In this document: positions 56,380 through 63,834 of the stretch, in pieces
How positions within the stretch are numbered: position 1 is the stretch's first letter
How the letters are laid out: every line of letters starts with the position of its first letter
Assembly (NCBI RefSeq): GCF_000024025.1
Contig: NC_013131.1
Span: 5,456,001-5,520,000, forward strand
Direction of reading: 5' to 3'
Source of the DNA: Catenulispora acidiphila DSM 44928
Lineage (GTDB): Bacteria; Actinomycetota; Actinomycetes; Streptomycetales; Catenulisporaceae
DNA: 64,000 bases
Made by a program: the position numbers and the translations under genes
Notes under the pieces: generated by a model
Told to the model about the DNA's origin: nothing
Seen by the model: the letters and a program-made list of their open reading frames with translations, nothing else
The model's database searches: none

Positions 56380-56636
56380 AGCAGCTCCCGTTCCAGGTAG
56401 CGGGCGAACACGATGGCTCCCAGGTAGCTGAACGAGGCGAACCAGATGGCGACGTCGAGATAGATCGACCGGTCGGTGTAGGCGGCGTAGAAGAACACCG
56501 ACAGCGCGGCCTGGGTGCAGACGGTGTTCAGCGCCACGATCCGGTCGGCGACCGTCGGTCCCAGCGCCAGCCGGAGGACCACCAGAGCGCCGATGGCGAT
56601 CTCGGCCAAAGCGAGCGCCCCGTACACCGTGTGCAT
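56376..56636 (-). CDS. mnhF: Mrp antiporter subunit F
   Basis: An 86-residue protein with three helices; VLRLALGPTVADRIVALNTV is the family motif. The start MHTVYGALALAE at 56636 shares one base with the mnhE stop codon (TGATG). It is part of the antiporter complex in the membrane. Confidence 0.93.
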   Translation of the reverse strand: MHTVYGALALAEIAIGALVVLRLALGPTVADRIVALNTVCTQAALSVFFYAAYTDRSIYLDVAIWFASFSYLGAIVFARYLERELL

Positions 56637-57154
56637 CAGCCGCGTTCCTCCGGCAGGAAGCGCTCCAGCGGCCCGTTGATGCGCTCGCGCGCCTGCGCGG
56701 CGTCGCGCGGCGGGACGTCCACGGCGTGATAGAGCAGCCGTCCGCGGGCGGCGTCGACGTCGACGAGCTGGTTGTCCACGATCAGGGAACTGACGACCCC
56801 GACGACCGTGAGCCCGAGCGCACCGCGCTGCGTGGTCGGCACGATGACCATCCCGGACCGCAGCGGCAGCGACGGCGACCAGACGCGCCGGGCCAGGAGC
56901 ACGTTCGCCCAGACCACCCGCCCCAGGGCGACGACCACGATCCCCGCCACCCGCGCGGCCACGCGGGGATCCAGCAGCCGCCACGGACCCGCCACCGCGC
57001 CGAGCGGCGCGAGCGCCACCGCGACGGCCACGCTGACCACCGCTCCCACCGCGATCTGCTCCGCGGTCCGGGTCCACGTCAGCAGCACCCAGACACCCAT
57101 GCACCAACAGGCCAGCGCGAAGACACGCACCAGGGCGTTGCTGCGCTTGCTCAT
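56636..57154 (-). CDS. mnhE: Mrp antiporter subunit E
   Basis: A 172-residue protein with two or three helices, then the soluble MnhE domain with LPLRSGMVIVPTTQRGALGLTVVGVVSSL and YHAVDVPP. It is the first gene of the E-F-G-DUF4040-B-C-D operon. GGAGGAG lies six bases before the ATG at 57154, which decides the start. A GGGTAT -10-like element lies about 50 bases upstream. Confidence 0.92.
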   Translation of the reverse strand: MSKRSNALVRVFALACWCMGVWVLLTWTRTAEQIAVGAVVSVAVAVALAPLGAVAGPWRLLDPRVAARVAGIVVVALGRVVWANVLLARRVWSPSLPLRSGMVIVPTTQRGALGLTVVGVVSSLIVDNQLVDVDAARGRLLYHAVDVPPRDAAQARERINGPLERFLPEERG

Positions 57155-57201
57155 CGGACTCCTCCGGGCGCCGCCCGCGGACGGCGGCTCGCTCAGGCGC
57201 C

Positions 57202-57228
57202 ATACCCGCAGGTGGTCGGCTTGTACTC
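57202..57228 (-). promoter_or_regulatory. Possible SigF/SigB-type promoter of the mnh operon
   Basis: On the minus strand GAGT (57228-57225) is followed after 17 bases by GGGTAT (57207-57202). The stress sigma consensus in Streptomyces is GnnT, 14-16 bases, GGGTA[CT]. The -10 is perfect, but the spacer is one base too long. Support is therefore moderate to weak. Confidence 0.4.
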
Positions 57229-57362
57229 CGGCACTGCTCCGATCGTGGATGCGCGTGGGAAACCGGCGCCGTCCAAGTCCTGGGCACAGCGAGCGCCCAC
57301 CGTCGCTCATCTGTAGCATTAAGCATGAAAAAAGGATCAGGTATCCCTCGCAGGAGAACGCC

Positions 57363-57689
57363 GTGTTTGACAGTTCGCGGGACTGCACGTCCGTCGAGAA
57401 GGGCGTCCTGACCCGACTCATCGCCGCCGCCCTGGTCAACGAGACAGTCGCCTGGCTCGACGCCGAAACCCAGGCCGAAAACGAGGTGGCCTCCCTGTGG
57501 GGACGCCGCACCCCCGACGAGCACCGGCTGCCCGTCAAGGTCACCACCCGGATGCTGGTGCAGCTCGCCGCGGCCGCCGACACCGCAGTCAGCACCCGGC
57601 ACGGCTACGGCGCCGGGTCCGGCTGGACCGTGCAGGTGGGACGCGATCTGGCCGAGATCCGCAAACTCATCGGAGCGGTAGAGCCCTGA
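57363..57689 (+). CDS. Small hypothetical protein
   Basis: A 108-residue protein from GTG 57363 with GGAG six bases upstream. It has a helical N-terminal half (VLTRLIAAALVNETVAWLDAETQ) and ends with a Leu-rich helix; no family is recognised. It is divergent from the mnh operon, sharing its promoter region, and convergent to the DUF3618 gene. Confidence 0.7.
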   Translation: MFDSSRDCTSVEKGVLTRLIAAALVNETVAWLDAETQAENEVASLWGRRTPDEHRLPVKVTTRMLVQLAAAADTAVSTRHGYGAGSGWTVQVGRDLAEIRKLIGAVEP

Positions 57690-57716
57690 ATCCACTCTCT
57701 ACATGCCGGTACGCCC

Positions 57717-58124
57717 CTAACGGCTGCGCCACCGACGGATGCGCATGAACGCCAGAATCGCCGTCACTATCGCGAAGTAAATACGGAGTCGGTCACGCAG
57801 GGACAGTGTCGGGCGCTCGCTCGAACTCCCAGCGGGCGGCGCGGACTTGTGGACCTGCCCGGACGCGGTGGCGGCGGCCCAGCGGATCAGGCGGGGCACT
57901 GAGCCGGCTGCCCGGCCCGCGCGGGTCGCGATCGCGGCGGCGGCGATCTCCGCGCCGGCGGTCTTCTCTCGGACGCGGCCCTTGACGTCGGTCTTGGCGT
58001 GCAGAGCGGTGACGGTCTCGGCCAGCTCGTCGCGGTCGTGGGCGACCTGCTCGCGCAGCTTCTCGACGGTCGCCGGGCGGCGCGCGCCGTTCGCGGTGGG
58101 ATTCGCAGTGGGATCAGTGCTCAT
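57717..58124 (-). CDS. DUF3618 family protein
   Basis: A 135-residue protein. The EKLREQVAHDRDELAETVTALHAKTDVKGRVREKTA pattern, a long charged helix, is typical of DUF3618; a membrane helix (YFAIVTAILAFMRI) lies near the C-terminus. Such proteins are common next to YtxH-like and holin-like stress proteins. The start ATG shares one base with the stop TAA of the holin-like gene (TAATG). Confidence 0.85.
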   Translation of the reverse strand: MSTDPTANPTANGARRPATVEKLREQVAHDRDELAETVTALHAKTDVKGRVREKTAGAEIAAAAIATRAGRAAGSVPRLIRWAAATASGQVHKSAPPAGSSSERPTLSLRDRLRIYFAIVTAILAFMRIRRWRSR

Positions 58125-58531
58125 TACCGACCGCCTTCCTTGATCACGGCCACGTCGGCCTTCACGCTGTCCACGGTCTCCTCCACTACGGGTACGACGC
58201 GTCCCACCTGCTTCTTGCCGACCAGTGCCAGGACCGCCGCTGTCAGTCCCGCGGCCACGCCGACGATCAGCGCCGCCAGCCACACCGGCATCGCCAGGGC
58301 GAGCGCGGCGATCACCGCGGCGGCGACGGCCTGTACCGCGACGAACGCCAGCACGCCCGCGCCGCCGATCAGGCCGCCGCCGAAGCCCAGGGTGCGGCGG
58401 TTGCGGGCGAACTCGGCCCGGGCGGTCTGGAGTTCGTCGCGCGCCAGCTGTCCGAATTGGTGCGCGGCTTGCGTCAGCAGCGTCGCCAGGTGCTCGTCGG
58501 CGTGCGTCTCGCGCCGGTCGTCGATGCTCAT
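58124..58531 (-). CDS. Phage-holin-superfamily-III-like membrane protein
   Basis: A 135-residue protein. A charged helix (LLTQAAHQFGQLARDELQTARAEF) leads to two strong membrane helices, as in the actinobacterial holin-X/phage holin family. It is not phage-linked here; such proteins are chromosomal stress-associated membrane proteins. AAGGAG precedes the ATG at 58531. A SigF-like promoter lies about 35 bases upstream. Confidence 0.87.
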   Translation of the reverse strand: MSIDDRRETHADEHLATLLTQAAHQFGQLARDELQTARAEFARNRRTLGFGGGLIGGAGVLAFVAVQAVAAAVIAALALAMPVWLAALIVGVAAGLTAAVLALVGKKQVGRVVPVVEETVDSVKADVAVIKEGGR

Positions 58532-58563
58532 CGTCGTCTCCTTCTTCGGCCGTGGTCCCCCGC

Positions 58564-58616
58564 GTAACCGGCGTACCGGGCGTCAAACGTCGTTTGACCG
58601 CATGGGATGCGGGCAG
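58564..58616. promoter_or_regulatory. Divergent SigF/SigB-type promoters sharing a palindrome
   Basis: The perfect palindrome GTCAAACGTCGTTTGAC at 58582-58598 holds a GTTT -35 element on each strand. On the plus strand GTTT (58592-58595), 15 bases, GGGCAG (58611-58616) points to the SRPBCC gene. On the minus strand GTTT (58588-58585), 15 bases, GGTTAC (58569-58564) points to the holin-like gene. The reference is GTTT-N14-16-GGGTAC; the minus -10 has one mismatch and the plus has two. Confidence 0.6.
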
Positions 58617-58668
58617 CAGAGACCCTTCTGGCGTCGACCGGCGCCGGAGGAGGAGACGAGGTGAAGCA

Positions 58669-59655
58669 ATGAGCGACGTGACCAAGTCCGTGGACGTCGA
58701 AGTCCCGCTGCGGACCGCGTACAACCAGTGGACGCAGTTCGAGTCCTTCCCGGAGTTCATGTCCGGTGTCATCGCCATCCGGCAGCTGGACGACCGGCAC
58801 ACGCACTGGGTGACCGAGGTCGCCGGCGCGCGGCGGGAGTTCGACGCCGAGATCGTCGAGCAGCTTCCCGACGAGCGCATCGCCTGGCGCAGCGTCGACG
58901 GCGACGTGCGGCACAGCGGGATCGTGACGTTCCGGCCGCTCGGGGACCACACCACGCGCGTCACGGTGGACCTGGAGTGGGAGCCGGAGGGACTGCTGGA
59001 GAAGGCCGGCGGCGCCATGGGCGTGGACCGCCTTCAGGTCAAGGCGGACCTGGAACGCTTCCGCCAGTTCATCGAGGAGCGCGGCAACGAGACCGGCCAG
59101 TGGCGCGGCCAGGTCCCCGAAACGCAGGTCGCCGCCGTGCCGACCGGGAACGCCGAACCGCTGGCCGGCACGGCGGCGCCGCTGGCTGACGCGCAGCAGG
59201 CAGCCGGCCCGGACCCGTCGGCCAACGACGTCGTCGACGTCCTCGTCGCGCAGCACGCGCAAGTCAAGGACCTGATGGCGCGGACCGCCGCCTCCGAAGG
59301 CGCGGACAAGCAGCGGCTGTTCACCGCGCTCGTGGATCTGATCAAGACCCACGAGAAGGGCGAGCAGCGCGTGGTGCACCCGGTGACCCGCTCCAGCGTC
59401 GAAGGCGGCGCCGCGACGGCGAACGCCCGGCTCGGCGAGGAAGAGCGCGCCGACCAGCTGATCGCCGAGGTGAAGACCATGACCGCGGACTCCCCCGAGT
59501 TCGACGCCTGGTTCGAGCAGCTGCGGCAGGCCGTGCTGGACCACGCCGAGCACGAGGAGCGCGAGGAGTTCCCCAAGCTGCGCAGGGAACTGACTGCCGC
59601 CCGCCTGCACACGATGGCTGAGGAGCTCGTCGCGGTGCAGACCGCGCACAACTGA
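58669..59655 (+). CDS. SRPBCC-hemerythrin fusion protein
   Basis: A 328-residue fusion. Residues 1-145 form an SRPBCC/polyketide-cyclase-like domain (VDVEVPLRTAYNQWTQFESFPEFM...), and residues 185-325 form a hemerythrin-type HHE four-helix domain with His196, His229, His237, His292 and His295 as likely di-iron ligands. A Pro/Ala linker joins them. It may bind a hydrophobic ligand and sense or bind oxygen, NO or iron. GAGGTGAAGCA lies before the ATG. It is divergent from the holin-like gene and next to the sigma factor genes. Confidence 0.87.
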   Translation: MSDVTKSVDVEVPLRTAYNQWTQFESFPEFMSGVIAIRQLDDRHTHWVTEVAGARREFDAEIVEQLPDERIAWRSVDGDVRHSGIVTFRPLGDHTTRVTVDLEWEPEGLLEKAGGAMGVDRLQVKADLERFRQFIEERGNETGQWRGQVPETQVAAVPTGNAEPLAGTAAPLADAQQAAGPDPSANDVVDVLVAQHAQVKDLMARTAASEGADKQRLFTALVDLIKTHEKGEQRVVHPVTRSSVEGGAATANARLGEEERADQLIAEVKTMTADSPEFDAWFEQLRQAVLDHAEHEEREEFPKLRRELTAARLHTMAEELVAVQTAHN

Positions 59656-59736
59656 GGCGCATGGCTGAGCGCAAATGAGTACAGAGCACGACTGAACACT
59701 GAGAACTGAACACACTGAGCGCAACTGAGCACTGAA
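59651..59736. repeat. ACTGA-rich imperfect repeats
   Basis: The gap after the SRPBCC-hemerythrin gene contains repeated short words of the type ACTGAGC, ACTGAAC and GAGCGCAA, at least seven copies at irregular spacing. No open reading frame covers it. It is most likely a degenerate slippage repeat. No protein-binding pattern is clear. Confidence 0.55.
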
Positions 59737-59756
59737 GCGGGCGGCCCGCCGCCCGC
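59737..59756. terminator. Bidirectional terminator before the sigma factor stop
   Basis: GCGGGCGG at 59737-59744 pairs with CCGCCCGC at 59749-59756 around a CCCG loop. An outer pair, CTGAGC (59725-59730) with GCTCAG (59757-59762), extends it and reaches into the sigma factor stop codon. It can end both convergent transcripts. Confidence 0.65.
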
Positions 59757-59758
59757 GC

Positions 59759-60556
59759 TCAGTTCTTCCCGACCTCCAGTCGGTCCCGCAAGCTGCCGAT
59801 GATCTGCGACAGCAGGCGGGAGACCTGCATCTGCGAGACTCCGATCTCGGCGCCGATCTGTGCCTGGGACATGTTGCGGAAGAACTTCATCAGCAGGATC
59901 CGCTTGTCGCGCGGGCTGAGTTCGGCCAGCAGCGGCTTGAGGGCTTCCCGGTCGACGACCGAGTCGAAGCCGGGGTCCTCGTCGCCGAGGAGGTCCCCCA
60001 GGCTGGCGCCGTCGCCGTCGGCCATGGCCACCGGCACGTCCAGCGAGGCGGTGTGGTGCGCGGCGCTGGCTTCGTAGGCCTCGGCGACCTCGTCGGCCGA
60101 CAGATCCAGCCGGCGGCCGATCTCCGCCGCACTCGGCGCGCGACCCAGCTGCTGGGTCAGCTCCCGCTCGACAGCCCGCACCGCCAACGCGTTCTCCTGA
60201 GCGCGGCGGGGAACGTGCACATGCCAGGTGGTGTCCCGGAAATGGCGCCGCACCTCGCCGGCGATCATCGGCGTGGCGTAGGTGAGGAACGTCGCGCCGT
60301 AGTCGGGGTCGAAGTTGTCGACGGCTTTGACCAGGCCCAGATAGGCGACCTGCTCCAGATCCGCCTGCGTTTCACCGCGCAGGCGGAACCTGGCCGCCAC
60401 GAAGCGGGCATAGGACATGTACTCGCCGATGACGTACTCGCGCAGTGCCTCGTACTCGCTGTCGTCGGGCGACATCTTCCTCAGACGCGCCAGCGCAGCC
60501 CGGGCCGCAGCCCGTTCACGGGCCAGTTCCTCCGGGGCGACAGGGATGGGCGCCAC
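59759..60556 (-). CDS. SigB/SigF-type alternative sigma factor
   Basis: A 265-residue sigma-70 group 3 factor. Region 2 (YARFVAARFRLRGETQADLEQVAYLGLVKAVDNFDP, then TYATPMIAGEVRRHFRD), region 3 and region 4 (LSPRDKRILLMKFFRNMSQAQIGAEIGVSQMQVSRLL) are all present. It is the general-stress/sporulation type of Streptomyces SigB/SigF/SigG. The GTG at 60556 follows the stop of the anti-sigma gene by one base, the usual rsbW-sigF order. It should read the GTTT-N15-GGG-type promoters in its neighbourhood. Confidence 0.95.
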   Translation of the reverse strand: MAPIPVAPEELARERAAARAALARLRKMSPDDSEYEALREYVIGEYMSYARFVAARFRLRGETQADLEQVAYLGLVKAVDNFDPDYGATFLTYATPMIAGEVRRHFRDTTWHVHVPRRAQENALAVRAVERELTQQLGRAPSAAEIGRRLDLSADEVAEAYEASAAHHTASLDVPVAMADGDGASLGDLLGDEDPGFDSVVDREALKPLLAELSPRDKRILLMKFFRNMSQAQIGAEIGVSQMQVSRLLSQIIGSLRDRLEVGKN

Positions 60557-60557
60557 G

Positions 60558-61049
60558 TCAACCGCCGCCCGCGCGGCGCTTCAGGATCTCCACCCGCACC
60601 GCCGTACCCTCGACGCGCCAGACGATGTCGTCCACCAGCGCGGACAGGATGGTCCAGCCGAAGTCGTCCTTCCGCGGCGCGACGACGTCGCGGGCCTGGC
60701 GGCTGAGCACCACCTGGAGCGCCGAACCGTCGAGGACGAAGCGGCACTCCAGGTCTCCGTCGGGGGCATCGGTGGCCGCTGCATCGGTGGCGCCGTCGGC
60801 GGCTGCGGCTCCATCGGCGGTCCGCAGCTCCCGGACCGTGTGGCGCAGCAACAGGCCACCTGCCTCGTCCACCGCCAGACGCACGTCGGCGACCTCCGGC
60901 AGGGTGCAGCCGAGTCTGGTCGCCAGGTGCGCGCTGGCCGACCGGATCACGGGCAGGTAGTCGGGATCGGCCGGCACCTGGATCATCACCGTCTCGGCCA
61001 GGGCCCCGACCTGCGGGGATACCTGTTCAGATCGCCCTTGAGGATCCAT
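60558..61049 (-). CDS. RsbW/UsfX-like anti-sigma factor
   Basis: A 163-residue ATPase-fold anti-sigma factor. The helix DVRLAVDEAGGLLLRHTV corresponds to the GHKL N-box, but the usual Asn (EAxxNAxxH) is replaced by Leu. The later DDFGWTILSALVDDIVW fits the degenerate G-box of mycobacterial UsfX. It should bind the sigma factor encoded next, and its kinase activity is doubtful. Start at 61049 with GGAGAG upstream. An Ala/Asp-rich insert lies at about 80-100. Confidence 0.88.
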   Translation of the reverse strand: MDPQGRSEQVSPQVGALAETVMIQVPADPDYLPVIRSASAHLATRLGCTLPEVADVRLAVDEAGGLLLRHTVRELRTADGAAAADGATDAAATDAPDGDLECRFVLDGSALQVVLSRQARDVVAPRKDDFGWTILSALVDDIVWRVEGTAVRVEILKRRAGGG

Positions 61050-61267
61050 GCCAGCCCACTCTCCGACCCGTCGTGTCCCAGCGGTGCGCCTGCCTTCGCC
61101 ACCGGCCGGCCAGGCCAGCTTACTCACGAAACTAATAACAGGAGAACTTTTTCATGTATAGATTGACAGAGGTGTCGTGGGCGTCGAAGACTGGTGGCAG
61201 CGGCCGTCGCCGGCTCCGCGTGGTCAGCGCGGAGGACGTGGAGAACGTGGAGTACTAGGAGAAGACC

Positions 61268-61624
61268 ATGGAGTTCTCTTACGCTGCGAAGCAGGCCGCG
61301 GGCCGCGTGGTCGTGACCCTCGCCGGCGATGTGGACCTCGCCGCCTTCCGGCGCTTCGAGGCGGGTCTGGCCCAGTCCTGGGACGGCTCGACGAACCTGA
61401 CCATCGACTGCTCCGCGGTCACTTTCCTGGACTCGATGGGCCTGCGCGTCCTCGTGCGCGCCCGCCAGCGCGCGGCCGACCACGACCGCGACGTCACCCT
61501 GGCCGCGCCCTCGCGACCGGTGCTCAGGGTGCTGCAACTCGCCGAGGTCACCAGCCTGTTCCCGATCGACGACCGCACCGCCGATGTCGTCGCCGGGGAA
61601 GCACCGTCCGGCAGCCCGACCTGA
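61268..61624 (+). CDS. STAS-domain anti-sigma factor antagonist
   Basis: A 118-residue STAS protein. The core strand pattern VVVTLAGDVDLAAFRRFE and the phosphorylation site TFLDSMGLRVL with Ser56 are typical of RsbV/SpoIIAA. In its unphosphorylated form it should pull the anti-sigma factor away from the sigma factor. It is divergent from the rsbW-like gene. AGGAGAAG lies six bases before the ATG at 61268. Confidence 0.93.
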   Translation: MEFSYAAKQAAGRVVVTLAGDVDLAAFRRFEAGLAQSWDGSTNLTIDCSAVTFLDSMGLRVLVRARQRAADHDRDVTLAAPSRPVLRVLQLAEVTSLFPIDDRTADVVAGEAPSGSPT

Positions 61625-61652
61625 CAGGTCGGGGACAAAAGCGGCGACCTTC

Positions 61653-61916
61653 TCAGATGCCCTCGTGCCGGTCCGCGGCGTCGGCCGGCATGTAGTGGCG
61701 GAACACGGCCAACGCGGTCGGGTGGCCCTCGACCGACTCGGTGGTCTCCGGCGCCGGGTGGTACTCCTGCCACACCCCGGCGTCGTCCTTGATGCGCACC
61801 GGCTCGGTGAGCACCGAGGCGCTGATCGTGCGTCCCGCCAACGGTCCGCCGACGAGAACGGCGTTGACCGCGCTCTCGATCGGCACTGCTTCTCCTGCGG
61901 TCTGTGAACCGTCCAT
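61653..61916 (-). CDS. Small hypothetical protein
   Basis: An 87-residue protein with a beta-rich look (VNAVLVGGPLAGRTISASV, then VFRHYMPAD). AGGAGAG lies seven bases before the ATG, so the gene is likely real. The family is unknown to me. It follows a gene for a 24-residue membrane peptide by 27 bases. Confidence 0.72.
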   Translation of the reverse strand: MDGSQTAGEAVPIESAVNAVLVGGPLAGRTISASVLTEPVRIKDDAGVWQEYHPAPETTESVEGHPTALAVFRHYMPADAADRHEGI

Positions 61917-61943
61917 TATCGTCTCTCCTTTTCAGGACAAGGG

Positions 61944-62018
61944 TTATCGACGGCGCAGCGCCATGATGAGCAGCACGATAATCAGGATGAGCACGACTGT
62001 TCCGATACCGATATACAT
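61944..62018 (-). CDS. 24-residue membrane peptide
   Basis: The ATG at 62018 opens a 24-codon frame ending with TAA at 61944. AGGAAG sits six bases upstream. The peptide has a short neutral N-terminus (MYIGIGTV), an unbroken Leu/Ile/Val core long enough to span a membrane, and an Arg-Arg-Arg end, so its topology is probably N-out, C-in. It resembles the small hydrophobic proteins of actinobacterial stress regions. It is likely co-transcribed with the 87-residue gene. Confidence 0.72.
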   Translation of the reverse strand: MYIGIGTVVLILIIVLLIMALRRR

Positions 62019-62088
62019 CAGAAGCTTCCTTTTCTCTGGGGTTGGTCGCCTCATGGCCACTTCGAGGAAAACCAAACACTATGAATGC

Positions 62089-62778
62089 TCATTCGCGTGC
62101 TGGCGCGGCCTCAGCCAGCGGCGTCTGGTCGAGGCCGTCGAGCAGGTCGCCGATGGAGGCGAACACCGCCTCGGCGCCGGCGTCTCGCAGCTCCTGCTCG
62201 GAGAATCCGCCGGTCAGCAGTGCCACCGACGCGACGCCGGCGCGGCGCGCGGCCTCGCAGTCCCAGGTCGAGTCGCCGATCATCACCGCCCGTCCGGCGT
62301 CCGGGACCTTCTCGAGCGCCGCGCAGATGATGTCCGGTTCGGGTTTGGCGGCCTCGACGTCGCTGCTCGAGGTCGCCCCGGCCAGCAGGTCGTCCACGTC
62401 CAGCATCGAGCGGAAGTACTTCAAGTCCTTCTCGCCGGCGGAGCTGGCCAGGACCACTGGTGTGCCCCGGCCGTGCAGCTCCTGGATCAGGCGGCGCGCG
62501 TCCGGCATCAGCTCGACCTCGCCGATGAGCTCGTGGAAGTGGCGGCTGTGGTCGCGGCGTACCTGCTCGCCGAGCTCGCGCTCGGTCTGCTCCCCCGCCA
62601 CGGCCGCGACGAGCTGCTCCCCGCCCATGCCGATGTGCCGGTGCAGACGCCAGATCGGCAGCACGATGCCGTGGTCGCGGAACGCCCGGAACCAGGCGAT
62701 AGCGTGCTGGTAGTTGGTGTCGACGAGCGTGCCGTCGAGGTCGAGGAGCGCGGCGGTGTCAGTCTTCGAAGACGTCAT
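62089..62778 (-). CDS. HAD-superfamily phosphatase, phosphoglycolate-phosphatase-like
   Basis: A 229-residue HAD hydrolase. Motif I LLDLDGTLVDTN, motif II VLASSAG, Lys in AAKPEPD and motif IV MIGDSTWDCEAA are all present, with an alpha-helical cap between I and II. It removes phosphate from a small sugar or phosphoglycolate; the substrate is not certain. It starts eight bases after the stop of the F420 enzyme gene, in one operon. Confidence 0.92.
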   Translation of the reverse strand: MTSSKTDTAALLDLDGTLVDTNYQHAIAWFRAFRDHGIVLPIWRLHRHIGMGGEQLVAAVAGEQTERELGEQVRRDHSRHFHELIGEVELMPDARRLIQELHGRGTPVVLASSAGEKDLKYFRSMLDVDDLLAGATSSSDVEAAKPEPDIICAALEKVPDAGRAVMIGDSTWDCEAARRAGVASVALLTGGFSEQELRDAGAEAVFASIGDLLDGLDQTPLAEAAPARE

Positions 62779-62785
62779 GGCGCTC

Positions 62786-63751
62786 TCACAGCTCCCGCAG
62801 TGCCGGGATCAGGGTCTTGCCGGCCCAGTCCAGGAACGGTTGCTGGGTATCGCCGCCGACCTGGATCAGCGCCACCTCGGTGAAGCCGGCCTCGGCATAG
62901 GGCCGCACCGCCTCGACGAAGTCCTCGACGGCGTCCCCGCACGGGATGGATTCGGCGACGTCCTCGGGCCGGACGAACTTCGACGCCGCGTCGAACCCCG
63001 CCGTCCCCGGCAGGTCGGCGTTCACCTTCCAGCCGCCGCCGAACCAGCGGAACTGCTCGTGCGCGCGGGCGACGGCGCGGTCGCGATCCGGGTCGTAGCA
63101 CACCGGGATCTGCCCGACCTTCGGCTTCCCCCGGCCTCCGGCGTCCTCGAACATCGACACCAGGTCCGGCTCCGGCTGGACCGCGATCATGACGTCGGCC
63201 AGGCGCCCGGCGAACTCACACGACCGGCGCCCGGACACCGCCAGACCGATCGGCGGCGGGTCGTCCGGCCGGTCCCACAGCTTGGCGGCCTCGACCTGGA
63301 AGTGCTCGCCGTGATGGGTCACATAGCCGCCGTCGAACAGCGCCCGGATGATCTCCACCGCCTCGACGAGCATCTCCTGCCGCACCGAAGCCGCCGGCCA
63401 GCCGCGCCCGACCACGTGCTCGTTCAGGTTCTCCCCCGAGCCCAGCCCGAGGCGGAACCGCCCCTCGGACAACAGCTGCATCGTCGCCGCCTTCTGCGCC
63501 ACCACCACCGGGTGGTACCGGAAGGTCGGGCACGTCACGTACGTCATCAGCGGGATGCGCGAGGTGGCCTGCGCCGCCGCGCCCAACACGCTCCACACGT
63601 ACGGGGCGTGCCCCTGCTCGTCCAGCCACGGGAAGTAGTGGTCGGAGGCGACGGAGAAGTCGAACCCGGCCTCTTCGGCCGCGACCACGTCCCGCACCAG
63701 CTGCCGCGGGCCGGCCTGCTCGGTCATCATCGTGTAGCCGATCTTGATCAT
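62786..63751 (-). CDS. G6PDH-family F420-dependent oxidoreductase (TIGR03557 type)
   Basis: A 321-residue luciferase-like enzyme. KIGYTMMTEQAGPRQLVRD, SDHYFPWLDEQGHAPYVWSVL and LLSEGRFRLGLGSGENLNEHVVG match the F420-dependent glucose-6-phosphate dehydrogenase-like family, but substrate specificity cannot be read. The ATG at 63751 is chosen as the family start. It is the first gene of an operon with the HAD phosphatase. Confidence 0.92.
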   Translation of the reverse strand: MIKIGYTMMTEQAGPRQLVRDVVAAEEAGFDFSVASDHYFPWLDEQGHAPYVWSVLGAAAQATSRIPLMTYVTCPTFRYHPVVVAQKAATMQLLSEGRFRLGLGSGENLNEHVVGRGWPAASVRQEMLVEAVEIIRALFDGGYVTHHGEHFQVEAAKLWDRPDDPPPIGLAVSGRRSCEFAGRLADVMIAVQPEPDLVSMFEDAGGRGKPKVGQIPVCYDPDRDRAVARAHEQFRWFGGGWKVNADLPGTAGFDAASKFVRPEDVAESIPCGDAVEDFVEAVRPYAEAGFTEVALIQVGGDTQQPFLDWAGKTLIPALREL

Positions 63752-63834
63752 GCGCTTGCTCGTGCCCCGAAACCCTGCGGGGAAACGGGGCTTTGGCCGG
63801 TTCATCCCAGCAAGGCTGGGTATCCGACAGCGCC

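Noticed and set aside
48608-57689. Shared HGYG motif in the two small hypothetical proteins at 48608 and 57363
   Set aside because: Only four residues agree; the rest does not align, so it is likely chance.
58124-58531. Prophage remnant because of the holin-like gene
   Set aside because: No endolysin, integrase or phage structural gene is near. The family is common as a chromosomal membrane protein in actinobacteria.
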